Below, piece after piece: positions 1-15,600 of a stretch of 64,000 nt of DNA. Below the pieces are notes generated by a model, which searched no databases, was not told where the DNA came from, and saw nothing but the letters and a program-made list of their open reading frames with translations. The DNA lies in assembly GCA_032209605.1 (NCBI GenBank), contig JASFXZ010000010.1, positions 5,849,385 through 5,913,384 of the forward strand, given 5' to 3'. Source of the stretch: Mactromeris polynyma (Eukaryota; Mollusca; Bivalvia; Venerida; Mactridae). Each line of letters opens with the position of its first letter. Within the stretch, counting starts at the first letter, position 1. The position numbers and the translations under genes are program-made.

Positions 1-486
1 ACTAAATGAAAGCAACAATGAAAACATAGCCAAAACAGTCTTAGAAATCAACTTTCCATACTGCATTCATAAGAAAATTCCTGACTTGACACGTCACTTA
101 TTGTGTGAAAATTTCAAACACAGAACTCGTAAATTCATAGTATGGACAGTGTTTTAGGATATGAGAATAATCCAACTAATTAATCATCAACATTTTGAAG
201 AGGACACAAAAACATAAACACATTATTTTGTTGCCTATGTCAGGATTATTTCGGCAGCTTTCTAAGGCTTTCAAATGGCAGTAATATGTTTGCCATTTGG
301 AACATCAGAGGACTCTTAAATACCCTAAAAAAGCAATTTCAAAGACTGCATAAAATTGTTCAAATAAATCAGCAACTTAATAAAAACAACGACAGAAACT
401 GTAAGCAAACTTAGAGTCGGATGGTATGCCCAGCACAGATAATGTGGTATGCCCAGCACAGATAATGTGGATGTACATGTGTTTAC
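1..486. other. Left edge: start of an SLMAP intron
   Basis: No exon recognised. A 24-bp unit (GGTATGCCCAGCACAGATAA and following TGTG) occurs twice in tandem at about 421-470, just inside the intron after the 487-639 exon. The rest is AT-rich and unremarkable. Confidence 0.6.
420..470. repeat. 24-bp direct duplication
   Basis: GGTATGCCCAGCACAGATAA followed by TGTG, present twice head to tail, 17 bp from the splice donor at 487. Confidence 0.85.
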
Positions 487-639
487 CTTGCCGTTTACTA
501 ACAGGAAGCTTTGAAGGCGTGTCTCCTATATGAAATGAATATCTACTATGAGGGTTGGAGCGTTTCTCTGGCGTACCACGCCGACCATTTCGCATGTCTA
601 CGTTATCCGGAGAAGGCGACGGCTGATGCCGAAGCTTAT
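487..639 (-). CDS. SLMAP: SLMAP exon, 153 nt, basic Ser/Pro-rich linker
   Basis: Encodes [20 protein letters not shown] then [20 protein letters not shown] and [10 protein letters not shown]. Acceptor TCATGTAG|AT, donor CAAG|GTAAAC, phase 1-1. Noticeably higher GC than its surroundings. Predicted disordered and basic with SP/TP sites, so it would interrupt the coiled-coil rod. I do not recognise the sequence in vertebrate SLMAP; it is assigned to the gene by strand, phase and splice sites. It is the last coding exon seen before the left edge. Confidence 0.75.
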
Positions 640-3600
640 CTACATGAAAACCAAACAAGTGATAAACAAATGAACAATGAAAATGTAAAAACCAGACATA
701 TACTCCATGCCATGCAGAGACATTAACAGAACCAAGAAATAGGTGACAAATTCTTCACAACATATAGAAGAAAACTTAAAAGGGGAGATAATCTACCTAG
801 ACTAGCTGTAAAACATTCCAGACAAAAATCACAGAATCAAAACTTAAAACATGCCAGAATAATAGTGATGAAAATAGTGAAGAAAAAGTGACCAATTGAA
901 ATTGCATGCTTTGCCAAAGAAAGGATTTCCAGCACAGACGCAGGAAGTCCAACATTCTCTGCACACATTGCATAGATAATACAACATTCGATGGAAATCA
1001 AACAGAAAACATGCCAATGAATAACAATTACAGCCTCTAAAGACAATTAGTTGCAAACATACAATTTATGACACAAATAACCAAACATAATGCGCATTAT
1101 CTGTTCCTTATCCAATAGTATACGTCAGGATGTAGTATGATATTTTAATACTATCTACCAGTCATTTTATCACCAAGGAAACAGGAGAAGAATACCAGGG
1201 ATATCTACCAGTAGACGACAGATCTGACAATCACAGAGATGACAAACATTCGTGTACAAGAAGAAGACTCCATGTAAAATTATACATTTACCAATTTCTT
1301 GGTAATAAACTTGCCTAATATTAGTTAAGATATGTTGCATTTGTTAGTATTATGTAGTATTCAAGGAATGTTGCAAAATAAGTTCTGTTCATTCAAGGGC
1401 CAATATGTGAATAATCTGTTAAGAATAGATAGTTCTCACATTTACAATATTTACCTCCCTTGTTCTGCCTTGTCGGCCATTTTGATGTACAAATTTCCTT
1501 TAAGTTTATAGGGATTATAATGTAAATGTTGATAAACTAATCAGATACAGAAAAATAACTTATTCACCAAGAAAAAGTGGTTGTCACATGCAAAGTCTCT
1601 TGGTATTGCCTCAGGTATCACATATGTGGAAATTACTCCTATTAGACCTTATCAGTTTTGCCTATACAAATGGCTGATGATTAAGAACAAGGGAGGTAAA
1701 TATTGTAGATGTGGGAACTATATATATAGTTGTCAAGTTTACAATAGGCGAAATATATGCCGAGTAAAAATGTTTTTTTAATTTTTGGAAGAAAAACTGA
1801 TGAAAACTGGAATAAATTGATAATGGTTGGGCCAGAATGAGAGAGATGTTAGTATTCATAGCTTAGTGAACATACACAGCATGACAGATAAAATCTAATT
1901 CTAGTGAAAGACTATCATTCAGTACATTATCTCTGGCAAGGTATGTTACAAGGGGAAGGGGGGAGATGTTAAGTGGAATGTGTTTGTTATTGTATAGATA
2001 TACATGCTCAGCATTTTCAACTAAAATGGAACATTTAATGGTTAACATTAACACATTAAATTTATTATAGAATCATTACAATAAGAGTTTAGAATTATAA
2101 CATTACATAATAATAAATATTAAATGGCAATTGAAATCTTAATACAATCATCATTTTATATCAGAAGATTCGATGTGCATGTAAGGAATTAACTAAATAC
2201 TAATTAACCTGGAAATTGATTATAATTGTATGCATAAGTACAAGTATATTCTATTTTTTTGTTTCATCGAGTTTTATGCCATTTTTCAACAACGTTTCAG
2301 TCATACACTGCAGCCAGTTGACATTAATCAGTTTTCCTGGTATTAACAACCAGTATTAACTTGCCATTCTGCAAGTCACTAACCTGGGAATCAAACCCTG
2401 ATCTGCCGTGTGACAGTCTAGCGCTCTACATACTGAGCTAGCCTGGCGGGCTAAAAAAAGAAGAGTATATTCTTCTTTGGATATATTATAAGAATAATCT
2501 GTAATCCAATTCTGGTATGTACGAAAAAAGGAACTGGTAAACAACAATGGAAGGGGCAAATAGTGAACTTTTCATTCTCTACACAACAATGAGGTAATTG
2601 TTTAAAAGGAAGTATGTGCCATTACAGCATCAACACATTATCTTCAAACTGTGATATTAAATGAATATCTAACATAAATAACAAACATTTCAATGAAATA
2701 ATATAATTGCTGAAAAACAAACAACAATTAACTTGTGGTGAAATTTTCTGTGACGAAACCCATTTATAGAGCAGTATAACATCAATATGGCTGACACTAC
2801 AACACACGTGATGGGTACACATGTACTTACTGCGTAACTGAGCTGCCTCATTTTGACTCTGTTTGCTTGATTGTTGAGATTCGGACAAAGTTTCTGAAAT
2901 AAACACATGATATCATAATAACATAATCAAATTCACTTAATCTTCCACGAACAGGAAATATGAACTTGTTTTACATAGAAGTATTAAATGTGTTTGTCGC
3001 AGTTTCTATTCTTCCATTATCAACACAAAATTTTTATCTTAAAAGCATCCTATGTCATCAATGAATAAAGAAGGTAACTCAAAAGAAGGTAACGTATTCT
3101 AGACCAACACAAAGTACCATCCTCTTCCTCGTACATTCCAAGCAAATACAGTCGACTCTCGTTAAGACGAATTTTTCGGGACCGTCGGAAATAGTTCGTC
3201 TTAACGAAAATTCGTCTTAACGAAAATTCGACGTAAACCTCGAGACAAAAATTCGTCTTAACCGACAGAAATTCATATAGACAAAGAAGGATAAATTCGG
3301 GACTTTTGAAAAACTTCGACGTAACGGAAAATTCGTCTTAAGCGAGTTCGTCCTAACGAGAGTCGACTGTAATGTGTCTCCATCAAACATGTCAGATATT
3401 AGACACAATGGAACCTGAACAAGTAGAAGGCAAGTCAATATTACAGACTCATAGATACACATTCACAGTTGTCCATCTAACTCATACATTATCATGAACT
3501 AAGCTACAATGATACAATAGATTTTACTTTTTGTTTCAATGAGAGTCTTCTTTGTTTCTTCATGATTTAATTTCTCATCTTCCAATGAACCTGGAAAATA

Positions 3601-6600
3601 TCAAACAACCAGTGAAATCATATACACAAATTTGTAATAGACAAGCATACAAACTGTAGGTAAAAACACGAATAACCCCTATAACAAAATTCCACATAAA
3701 ACTAAACCATACAGTTGCTTCATTACACTTTGCTGGCTTAGTGCAAATATACTGGTCTAGACAGCCAACCTGCCATTTTGAGAATCCTCATTACATTTTG
3801 ATATAATGCTCTAAAATGATGAAATGATGAACGGGATTTTGACAAGTTTACATAGACTTTTTATGATATTTTGATTCATTTGTTTTGTACATACAAAAGC
3901 TTACTGCAATCGAAATAAGCAGAAGATCTATTCTAATTCAGTAGCTCTTTAGAAACTATGTGAAATAGTACTGGTGGGTAAGCACTTCTGACCAGTACAT
4001 TCATAAATCAATTGAGCAGATATGTTACCATCAGATCTGTGTCACATATGGTAATCCTAGAACTCTTTTGTAATAGATGCAAAATGCATGATGTGGATGT
4101 TTCCATCACAATCTTTGTCAATAACTGAAAATTCTGGTGTAATGAATGTCAGTGTATCGGACGTGGACTATACTTACTTTTGGCATTTTCTAGATGTTTC
4201 AGTGTTTCTTCGTGTTTCGTCTTCTCTTTCTCTATATCTCCTGAAAATGATCACAGTATATAACAATTCATTAAATGTCCAGAAAAGATCCGAATTTATA
4301 ATGTAACGGGCATATGACCATAATCAAATGAGCAAACTGGCCTTTTCGATAGTAGAATTTACTCAATGAGCAGTGACTTTTCTGAACGGTTGATCCAGAC
4401 TTTAGTAGACTTGTATTGACTTAGACAGTTTAGGCTGTCATCACCCATATTATTCCCCAGCGGTACCAGGTTACCAAATTTAGAAATGGTTTTCAGGCAA
4501 AAATCACATTTTCATTATCCACATTTTTCATTCTAATATATACCTTTAATACATGTTTAGACTAGATGTGTACATAGGGCTGGGATGTCCCCAGTATGGG
4601 CTTTCCAAGTCTTAATGATCAGAAACCAATTTATTAAGTTGAAAAAGGGCCGTAGCTCCTCCAAACAATGGTGGATTGTAAACCAAATCTAACTTGGTTT
4701 GTATTTTTATTATCCCATGCTTATGTACCCAATACAAATTCAATCCATCCATCCTTTCATGAGTTATTGCTTGGAAACCAACTTTTCACATGGACGGACA
4801 CACAGACAGACAGGGTTAACACTTTATGCACACTCACCATTCTTCGAAACCAATACCTTCATTTAATCCAAGAAAACAGAATCTACATCTAGTTATTATC
4901 ATGTGTGGAAATAATATACATGAATGTCCATACCTCTGAGAGTTTCAATCTGTTCTTGATTGTGTTTTGATATAGTTTGCTCTTCTACAATTTGGTCTGA
5001 AAAAGATGGACAAAAATTGCTCCAATCAACAGTTTAATTGCAAACAAATATTGAGCAAGAGCCAAAAAAACAACTCTTATTGCCCCCATATATATGGCGG
5101 GGGCATAAAACTGAATACAGATCCTTTGATTCATGACATCCCAGAAATTAGATCTTCACTTGCAAAATTGTTCAATGCGTTTGTATCAGGAATAATATCA
5201 AACAAGTCATATATACCTCTCAACTCCAAAATCTGTTGTTTTACTTCTTTTGTGGTATTTTCTGCTTTCTGCAATTGCTCTGAAAAAACACATTACAAAA
5301 TCATTAGTAAGCGTTGCTGCAAATTAACAAGTTCAAAACAAAGCCTTAATACTCCATAACACACAACATAAGGTATATTTAATTCATGATTTAAAAAAAC
5401 AATATCTAGTTTTACATCTTTAGCATTAACTTTTTTCTAGTTTTAAAGTCTTCTACTCATTCTACATAAGTAATTTTTCATAGCATCTTTATGACAATTC
5501 TATAAACAATGTATGGCATCCAGCCAACAGTTACCTTGCAGATCAATAACCATTTCAGATTTTTCGTTGACCTCTTTCTGTGAGTTGGAAAGTTCAGTTT
5601 TCAAGGCACTATTCTCACTCTTCACTTGTTCGGCTTCGTTCTGAGACTCATTTAATTCCTCTGTAATAATACAAACAAATAATACAGTACAGTGTTTGCT
5701 TGTACTGTTAAAATCAAACATTTCCGAGACTTTGAGCCAAGTAACTACACTGACATCAATTCATAAGTTATAACATTACTGTTTCCATACAAAGAATAAA
5801 ACAGTCAAACTTTCACAGAAGCATTTCTTTCACTTCGAAAGAAGTTATTACAACAAATAATAAACTCAAATATAAACTGGCAAGTATTTCCTCACAAAGA
5901 AGAATCCACAACTACTAAAAATTCCTCTATAGGACTCCTATAAATTGTGATAGCAATTTTCCCTTGAATTAATAATAATTTGTCCAACAAACGTAAAGAT
6001 TTTTTCCCCCAAAACTGTACATAAAACAAAATATAATCCCAACATATCTAAGTTAAGAAGATAAAACAGGGGGGACATTTAATTAAAATCCACTTGCTTA
6101 TCTCAATTATATAATGCAAACAACTCCACACAATCCATGGACTCACAGAAAACTAGGCCAAAACAAGGCCATTTTATGATGAATTTGAGCACATTTGGAA
6201 GTTTTATCAGGTATGGTCAAATAATTAGGACCATCCCTTCACACACATATGGTATATCAACAGATAATTAGATTTTGGCCTACCAGGAAATGAAAAAAAT
6301 GAGCATCAAATATACATTTCTTATATCAGACAAAAAATGTAAAATTTGGTCACGACTTGATTTAGCTCTAAATCATATAACAAGCTGAACTCATGAAATA
6401 CTGCTGTAAATACCTACTTCATTCATATGCACTTACAATAGTGTGGATAAGGGAACAAAAAGTAAGCCAGATATCTCTTACCAGCAGTGAGTATTAGAGT
6501 AAGAAAAAGATAAGCATAGGTATATATATTTATACATGTACATTGTGAATAGTTTCCAACACTATCAGACCCTCCCCCACCAAAAAAAAATAAAAAAATA

Positions 6601-9600
6601 AAGGATTTGATTCATAACTTGTCACTATGTAAAACACAAAAGATCTAAACAGAACAGAATGAAACAGAACTGAACAGAAGCATTGTGATTTCACAGACAA
6701 CACCTTTTATGCTCTTCCCTTTTCATTAAACCTTTTAATAGTTTAAATAAAGATAACATCATGAAATGAACAACTAGTTATTCAACTAAAACAAAAACAA
6801 TATGTCATAATGATACTATAAGTAAATTGACAAGACCGTACCATTTTGCATGAGATGAGAAACTGGAATATTCATCCAATATCAATTTTAACTGCCACAA
6901 GCAAACTCTCATGCTATATGTTACTTCATTGATGACAGATAAGTTAATGTATTTAGTGATGTAAACTTAATTATGCAGGTGTGACAAGTTATTGTCATTT
7001 AAACACATTTATGTGGCTAAATGAACAGTTTTATGTCTGATTACACTAACAGGTAAATGTTAAGTTGTGGTTGAATAACTGTCAATCATGTGCAAGTTAT
7101 TTTCATTCTATATTTTGACTGGTATTTAAACACAATCTTCATACAATACTGGATTATAAAACAAAGAAATAATTCCTTTAAGTCAATACTTCATTTGATA
7201 GTCTTTGACCTCATTCCTGGGCCAGGAATTAAAACCATTACTTACCACTTAGCACTGACTGTTCAGCTGTCAAAATTTACTACACAGAGTCTGAGTTCAG
7301 AGATTTGAGTGTCCAATGTGAATACATAGCTAGATGTTAGATTTGGAAGAGAATCTAAGATTTGAGGGTAAGAATTGTTATAACCAATATGCTTAGCACT
7401 AAGAACTTAATTACACTCAATCTAAGATTCACACTCAAATCTCTAAGAAAAGTGTATCATATAGAAAACTCAGCACTCATAAACAATTTCACTCACTCAA
7501 GAGATTCACACTCAAATCTCTAAGAAAAGTGTATCATATAGAAAACTCAGCACTCATAAATAATTTCACTCACTCAAGAGATTCACACTCAAATCTCTAA
7601 GAAAAGTGTATCATATAGAAAACTCAGCACTCATAAACAATTTCACTCACTCAAAAGATTCACACTCAAATCTCTAAGAAAAGTGTATCAAATAGAAAAC
7701 TCAGCACTCATAAACAATTTCACTCACTCAAAAGATTCACACTCAAATCTCTAAGAAAAGTGTACCAAACAGAAAACTCAGCACTCATAAACAATTTCAC
7801 TCACTCAAAAGATTCACACTCAAATCTCTAAGAATGTGTATAACATTGAAAACTGTCAGCACTCAGCAATCAATTTCACTCACTGAATTCTCCAACACTC
7901 AGGCTCATCAAAGTAGAAATTGACATCTGTGTACAGAATAACTATACAACAAATACAATTCCGAGCCCTGGTGTATGGAACAATTAAAAAGCATGATAAT
8001 ATACAGCAATTTAGAAATAATGGCCTATTAGTCAAACAACATAATTACCTGACAGGTATTTATCCATTAAGTATCCACATTATTGTTTCAAAATTCAATT
8101 AAGATCATTAAGATGTGTACATACACATGCTAACTTTCACTTCCTTCCTTACAACTTAACTTGTGAGAAAATTTCAAACCTCAGTCTTAGTACATGAGAA
8201 CCAGTCATCATTATAACATCAAGGTGAGACCGATTAAGTCAATTCACAAAGTTACACTTAACTAGACATATTATATTCTACACAAGTCCTTAAATCTCAT
8301 TTTTCACATCACTTCAACACTCAAGGTAAATTTCAATCACTTTCAAAATTTCGTGTATTAAACAGCACTAAAATCAATTAAAAATTACTAAAGAAAGAAA
8401 AAACTCAAGGTTTAGATCTAAGCTGTAATTGTATTCAAGTTAGATAATACACCTAAACTTACAAAAACACTCTATTGTATGCAGAAAACGTTTCGGAACA
8501 AAGTAAATTGGAGTAAAAAAAATGTATCAATCAATAAATACATCTAATATTTCACAGTAAGGTAGCTTCTATAGAATTAAGTAAATAATTGGCAAATGTA
8601 AACATGGTATTGTTAATTGGACCTACAATTGAAACGTTAAGGACCATTTAAGCCAAAATGTTGGCAAAGAAAGTATGTTTGATTTCAAATTTTACTACAG
8701 CCTGTATCAATATTGTAAAACCAATCTACATGCATGAATGATTACGATTTGAATACTAATACTGTACCATTGTATAATCGTAATTCAGCGATTGATAAAT
8801 TAACAGATTTTTAAGAAATAGTTTTCAAGTAGTTTTATCATAATAACATTCGATTATAATATCATGACGCTATTTAGAAACTGTTCACATAAATTGAACA
8901 GGAGGCCCATTGAAGCACAAGTACTGCTCAGCTGTCAATCTTGAATGTTGATTGAAATTTCATGGCAAATGTTTTTTTTCCTTACGGAAGTGTTTCAGAG
9001 TTACTTTTAAAAATGGAGAAGATGTCTTATAAGGACAAATCTGTATCACACTAAAGGGACCAACTAAGGGGGCTCAGGGCATTTATTTAAACAAAATTAA
9101 AGATGTATAATTTAACTTTGAAGAAATAGGCTGTTTTCGCAAAGGGGGATCAAACCCTTGGCTATAGGGAGGGCACCATGATTATGCAATTTTATAAGAC
9201 CAACTGCTCAGGACCCTTCATGCCAAATTTAGCTTTAGACTCATTGCAATTTGGAGGAGGAGTTGTTTGAAAAAAATGTTCTAAGGTAGGTAGAAAAAAA
9301 TACCACATGATCTCAATACAGCTTTGTACATTTTATCTCCTTTTCTCTTCCTACCAAGCAATACAATAATTCAATTCAAAATGTCACTATTAATGCACAG
9401 ACTTGAATTGACTATTGTCCTGTATGAAATGAGCACCCACCATGAATAAATGCATTACACAGGAGTTCCAGGGACAGCATAATCTCTCAAGTAGTATTAA
9501 AACTTTAGAAGAAAATACGTTATTATTTGCAAATTGAAAAAAATGATGTAACACAAGATTTATAGACATAACTTATCTACATCATGTGGGTTTTCTGTGT

Positions 9601-12600
9601 TAATAAATGAAGGCAAACAATACAGAGGGAAGAAGTCTGCAGTTCATGCAAGTCAGCAGTTCATGTTTTATTTGGTCTAACCATATTTTTCAATGTTTTC
9701 TACATACTGTCATACATGGCAGTCATTAATAATCAACCAGTACTAACTTGTCCTACCACAAGCAGCTGACAACTACCCCACATGAATCAGAGGTGGAGGA
9801 CAAATGATCATACAAAACCCAGGAATCAAACCCTGATCTCAAGTATGACAGCCCGGTGCCCCACCAACTGAGCTAGCTGGGCTAGGTTAGCAATTCAAGA
9901 AGCTGATATATGATGACAACATGACTGATATAAATAACCTAACCATTAATACAAGAACACAACACAAGCAGTTCACAGACAAAGATAACAATACTATGCA
10001 AGTTTCTAAGAATATGTGATGAACTCTCTGGTAAAGCCATCAGCAATCCTATCCCATCCACACCATTAATTCATTTTATGTCTTTCATAACATTAATTTG
10101 TCTAACATGAAGTCATTAAAATCAAAATTGAACAACCGTATCTGAATGCAAGGCGAATCAGACATGAGAATGCAGGTATATGTATTTATTCCAGTAAAGA
10201 ATAACAGCCATTATAAAGCAATGCAGACAAATAAATCATTCGGAAGAAGCAATTCCATCATTATATTTCCACTAGGTGCATTAATAACATGTTTTAGCCA
10301 ACCATGATAGACAGCATCGATACAAAAGATGGCAATAAATTCCGTCAGTGGTCTTGTTTTACTAAGCACCAGTTCAATAACTTCTTTATAAAGCTTGAGA
10401 TAACTACATTTTTGTATATCCAAAGACTTTAAAACAGAGCTGTTCAAAGTTACATGTATCACAAATAAACATGTATATCTGTATAATTGTTAAATAAACA
10501 TTCTACATTCAAGGGAGACAACTTCGATTGGTTAAATGTTTAAACCATCAATAATTTATGTTTGACCAAAAAAGACTAATCATCTGCATGAAAAAGTAAT
10601 TCCTTGTTCAGAAATATTTGCTTGAAGTAAAACACCTTCATTTCCAAGACCTTTATTTTGCAAAATCAACGGATTTTATCTACTCAATTATTCAGGAAAT
10701 ACTTTAATATAAACAAAATTTACCTATTTCTGATATGGCTGGAAATTTGAAACCACTTGAACTTAACATTCTTGAAAAGTCTAAATTTTCATTGAAATGA
10801 ATTTGAGATATTGACAAAAAAATCCATAGGACACATGTACCCCTACTTTAGTTAATCAAGGGGCATAACTCTGCTCTTACTAAATTAATCCAATAGAAAA
10901 ACAACAGGTGTGCATTTTCATGCGGTGACTAATTCTCCTATGAAGTGTCATTACTCTAGGTAAAATACTTTTTGAGATAGGAGCCACACACACTTAAGTC
11001 ATACAGACGGACACACTGACAGACAGACAATGATAAATCTAAGTGCCCCCTCCCCCACTTGGTTGGAGTCCACAAATTGACATAGCTCTACAGCATTGGA
11101 TTCTTGCAGTTACAGAATAAGAACAGCACGTATAACACTTATTTCTTGCAGAATCTGTGATAAACTAATATCAGGGTTCCCACTCTTTCCCCAGAAAAAA
11201 ATTCAAGGACTTTTCAAGGGTATTTTCACAAAATTCAAGGACCAAAACTGTATTTGTACTGCTATTTTATTCATTCAACATGTCTTTGAAATTAACTTAT
11301 TTCAAGTAATATAAGTATTAAACTTCAATTTATGAACAAAGAAATCTTACACTCACTCCGATGCTAGTTTTCCAAGTCTGGCAAAGCTGCTATTTTTTAT
11401 CTGTTTAAAGTGAGTTTTTTTTAAAGCACACAATAATATTGCAAGTGTCCAGAAAATACAAAATTCCTGACTTTTCCCCGTTTTTTGCTCTTTCTTTTAA
11501 ATTCAAGCACTTTTCCAGGCCTGGAAAATAACTAGAAAAAATCAAGAACTTTTCCAGTTTTCCAGGAAGCGTGGGACCCCTGTAGTATGGTTTACCATCA
11601 CAAATGCATTACAGTTCTAGTCTAAATAAATAAGTAACCATATTCTTACCTTTGCATTTGCCCAAATCTACTTCTGTTTTTGAAAGCAAAGTTCTTGCAT
11701 CTTTCAGAAGTTCTGAAACATAAAAGTACTTGTTAGAATTCACGAAGTACTTCAAACGAAAAAGGGATAAAAAAAATTAAACAAGTTTCAATGATAAAGA
11801 AACATAGACCTCACACTGTGACATAAGGATCAAACCAAAGACAAAGCATCATCATTAACAACAATATTCCTTATAAAACAACAGACATGACAATAGTTCC
11901 ATTTTTGATAATGTACGGTATCACTCATATTGCCAGTCCCGAAAGTTACTGATATTCTATATATGCTAAGGTATTCATACACGTTTTGCCTCCCAACTTG
12001 GGTCTTCCGTCTCAACTTTCTCTCAACTACTCATAAATATCACAGACGGTCAGCGAACAGCAAGAATTCTAGTCAATTTCAAATACACCCAAGATCAACA
12101 AGACAAGTACTGGCAACAAGAATTGGTTGTGCTCATTACATATATGTTAAGGAGATAGGGTATAGCTGAAGGAAGAACTTTGTAAAGCTGAAAGGAGAAC
12201 TATCGAAATTATCCAAAAACTTACTTTCAAGCTCTGAATCATCTATAGAGGATAATTTTGGTCGAAGAGTAGCACAATCAACAGTATCGAGACCAGAATA
12301 CACTAACGTTGTGTCCATCTTATCTGAAGATATCTTGTAAATGGTCATTTCCTTTTCTAAGTCCAACACTTGATCTGAAAAGGTTTAATGTATACATATC
12401 AACCAATGGCAAGCCAACACATGCCGGGGAAACTACAGAGAGGTATATGGAAAATTGCTGAATCGCAACTTCCGAGCTAGTTCAGTCACAAAGAAACTGT
12501 CAACAAAGGTGAGTGTCATCATATGTTGTGCCTATTGTCCGAGTATTATCATCAAATATAAAAAAATCGAGGAATGGTATGTGATGCAAAATTTATTTAA

Positions 12601-15600
12601 CTTTGTTATTTAATTATATCATTGCATTTTTGCACTTAACTGAGATCCAAAAGTAAACTAAGGCCTGAGGAAGTTGTAACGTGTTCTGTACATTTTGGAG
12701 AACAAATCCATCCCTAAAGTCAATAGGGTATGGAAAAAATTATATTGTATTGCAAGAGACCGCTTTGTCACATAGGAGGTAGTTATGTCACCAAGGAGAT
12801 ATCCTAGTGATCCAGGCTCAGTCTCACACTCTTAATTAGTCCCTTTCTTATAAAAACCAAAGTATTTGCGATTTCAAAACATAATTTAGAGATATTTGTT
12901 AAATGTAGTATGCCATAATACATATGAAAATAAACATAATGCAGCAATACATACTTTGCAAACTGTTGATCAAATCATTGCTGTTCGTGGATTGCTTTGT
13001 GCTTTCTGTCATTTGTGCTGAAAACATAGAAAATACGTATGTATAAAAGTAGGCACAAGTAATTGAAGAGGAATATCATTTCATGAAGATGTAGCAACAC
13101 TGATTTCTCCTTTTTCTCCTTGTTTAGGCCCAATTCTTTTCGGTATGTATGTATATTACATGTTTGTATAATAATCAAAATTGATAAACTGAAAATTCGT
13201 GTTCTCATGGAATAAATAAATGAAAAGGGAAATAATGTAAAACCATAAAAATGTTAACTCTTTCTTAGCTTAACTTCTCTCCATCATAACATCATTCAAT
13301 GAGTCAACAAATTTGATCGCAACAATGAGAATGCAAATGTGGAGAAATTAATCACGAATGGTTAAAGGGGGGTAGGAGTGTTTATACAATTAACTGATGG
13401 ACAAGTGCCACTGCTACCTAGCTAAGTTCAAGAAGAAACTTTCAATTCCAATAATTTGATGCAATGCTGATGCTTTATTCTTTTAAATGACAGCAATGGC
13501 TTCACTTGAAGCTTGTAAATCAAATAACTGATGATATGAACAAAAGTGTTGCCATGACATCAGGTGAACATTTCATGTAAGACAACTATTTCACAAACAA
13601 ATCTTATTTACAATATGGCCTTAAAACTTAAACTTAAAAGGGAAGCAGACAATGAACAGAAGATTTATTTTCCAAATAACTTCTAATTGTTGGTAAACCT
13701 ATGATTACTTCATATCTATTAGTCGTTGAATATCATAATTTTATGTTATTCAGTTAATTGATTGATTGAATATTAATGAATCTGAACATAACTGAATCAC
13801 AATGAGTGGTTCACTCACAATCAAATTTACAATAAAAACTCACCCATAGCTTTCAATTCAATAATTGAATAAATAATGACTTTACTACATCAGGGAAAAT
13901 GTAACACAAATTCTTGACTACATGTACCAGAAATTAATAATTAATTAAAATGTGAAACAAATTTGGACTTTTCGACTTATTTTGAGACTAACAGTAACGT
14001 ATAACAAAAGGTTTACAGTTTAGAGTTCGGTTTGTGTCGTAATATAAGTATCTTACAGCTTACATATTCTGCAAACCTGCTTCAAATTCGCAAATTTTCT
14101 TTCAGTATTAAGACTCAATGTTGGGCACGTTTTACAAAAATACTATGTATCTATCCAGATAAGACAAAGAACTAACACATACAACACAATTACTATACGG
14201 TGTACAGCTTCCACAGAAATTTAGGGCCGAGTTCACTGAATATGTCGAATAATCCGCAACACCCAAAAATAAATCTGGTTCAGTAAAAAAAAATTGACAT
14301 CAGTTTACCTGACTATCATTGGCAAACTCAAGAATGTAAAGCAAATGACTAAGACCAGTAACTCTAGGCATAACTTACATTTTAAGTCAGCCATTGTGTT
14401 TTCCACCATTTGATTCATATGTAAATCAGACAGCTTTAACTTATCTGTGTAAAAAAAAAGAAAAAAAGAAACAAAGCAATGTACTGCAAAAATCTTTGTC
14501 GAAACAAAAACTGAAAACAACAAGCAAATATTCATGCAATCCAATCACACTAATTAAATAAACACATGAATTGTACGTCTGTGACAAGGTCTGTAATTCC
14601 AGAATTGAGAATAAACTTCATCAGTATTCAGTATTATCAGCAGTTAACACATATACTATTATTGTTCCAGGGATCTCAGACAGACATCAGAAAGTTCCTA
14701 CCAAAGAACAAGGCATTTTACATTAATCTCAGACAGTAAACTTTCAGACACAGGAAAGCTTCGGTAAATACCTAGAACTTTGAAGCGACAATGACCATTA
14801 CATTTTCAAAATGCATTAATATGTTTTAATTCTATCAAAACGAATGATGTAGCTGGTAAACTACTGCCAGTATATAATGTATCAATCACAATGTCTAATT
14901 TTAATGGTAATGTGATATGATTAAAGCACAGCATTAAATTGGATTATATTCAACTCAATGATTTAGGTAATGGTATGAAACCCATGCAATACGACAGTAG
15001 GCGAAACAAAGGGAAATAACTGTGCAATGAATTACAAAACTTGTACCAAACACATTAAATGAATGATAACTGTAATAATCTGAATATAAAAAATTGACAA
15101 CATTTTACGACAAGTTGAAACATAATGTGTAAATCTAAATAATAGCGCAATACTGTTGTAACTTTCATTAGTTACAATAATATGAATCTTTCAATTATGA
15201 GATGTATTGTATAACATATTGTGTTATGTACAATTTGAACAGAAGTGTTGGAGCATGGAATGAGTGTGGTTCCAGATGAAATTGAAATATGTAGTCATAG
15301 AAACTCTTACTGATATGACAAGTAATCAATTATTTTGAATTCAGGCTGAAGACAGGTTTAATATTGTTCTTTGGTTATACATGCTTCCATAGTGTATTTT
15401 CAATAGTTTGTTTGCTACATTATACAACAATCAATTGACCGCACCAATGTTACCAAGTTCATTAAAGTACTCAGATGCAGAGAAAACTTCTTTTAGTAAA
15501 TTTAATGTGATAATAATATGGACTCTGAGTGGACATTTTATGCTGTTTCACAACATTATTTCAGTGATGTACAACAGACACTTGACTTAACCAGTGTTCC

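Larger units (their letters stand above)
5661..11649. other. Long SLMAP intron, about 6 kb, no exon recognised
   Basis: Contains the 77-bp minisatellite (7425-7890), a family-1 SINE (9675-9886), a family-3 interspersed repeat (10824-11070) and a hAT-like MITE (11172-11582). The remaining sequence is AT-rich without splice-flanked open frames that I could support. The phases of the flanking exons are compatible, so no exon is required here. Confidence 0.6.

Noticed and set aside
2401..2452. tRNA gene on the minus strand
   Set aside because: A and B boxes are present here and at 9.8, 23.3, 36.3 and 39.1 kb, but the acceptor stem does not close and each is joined to the same SINE body and tail.
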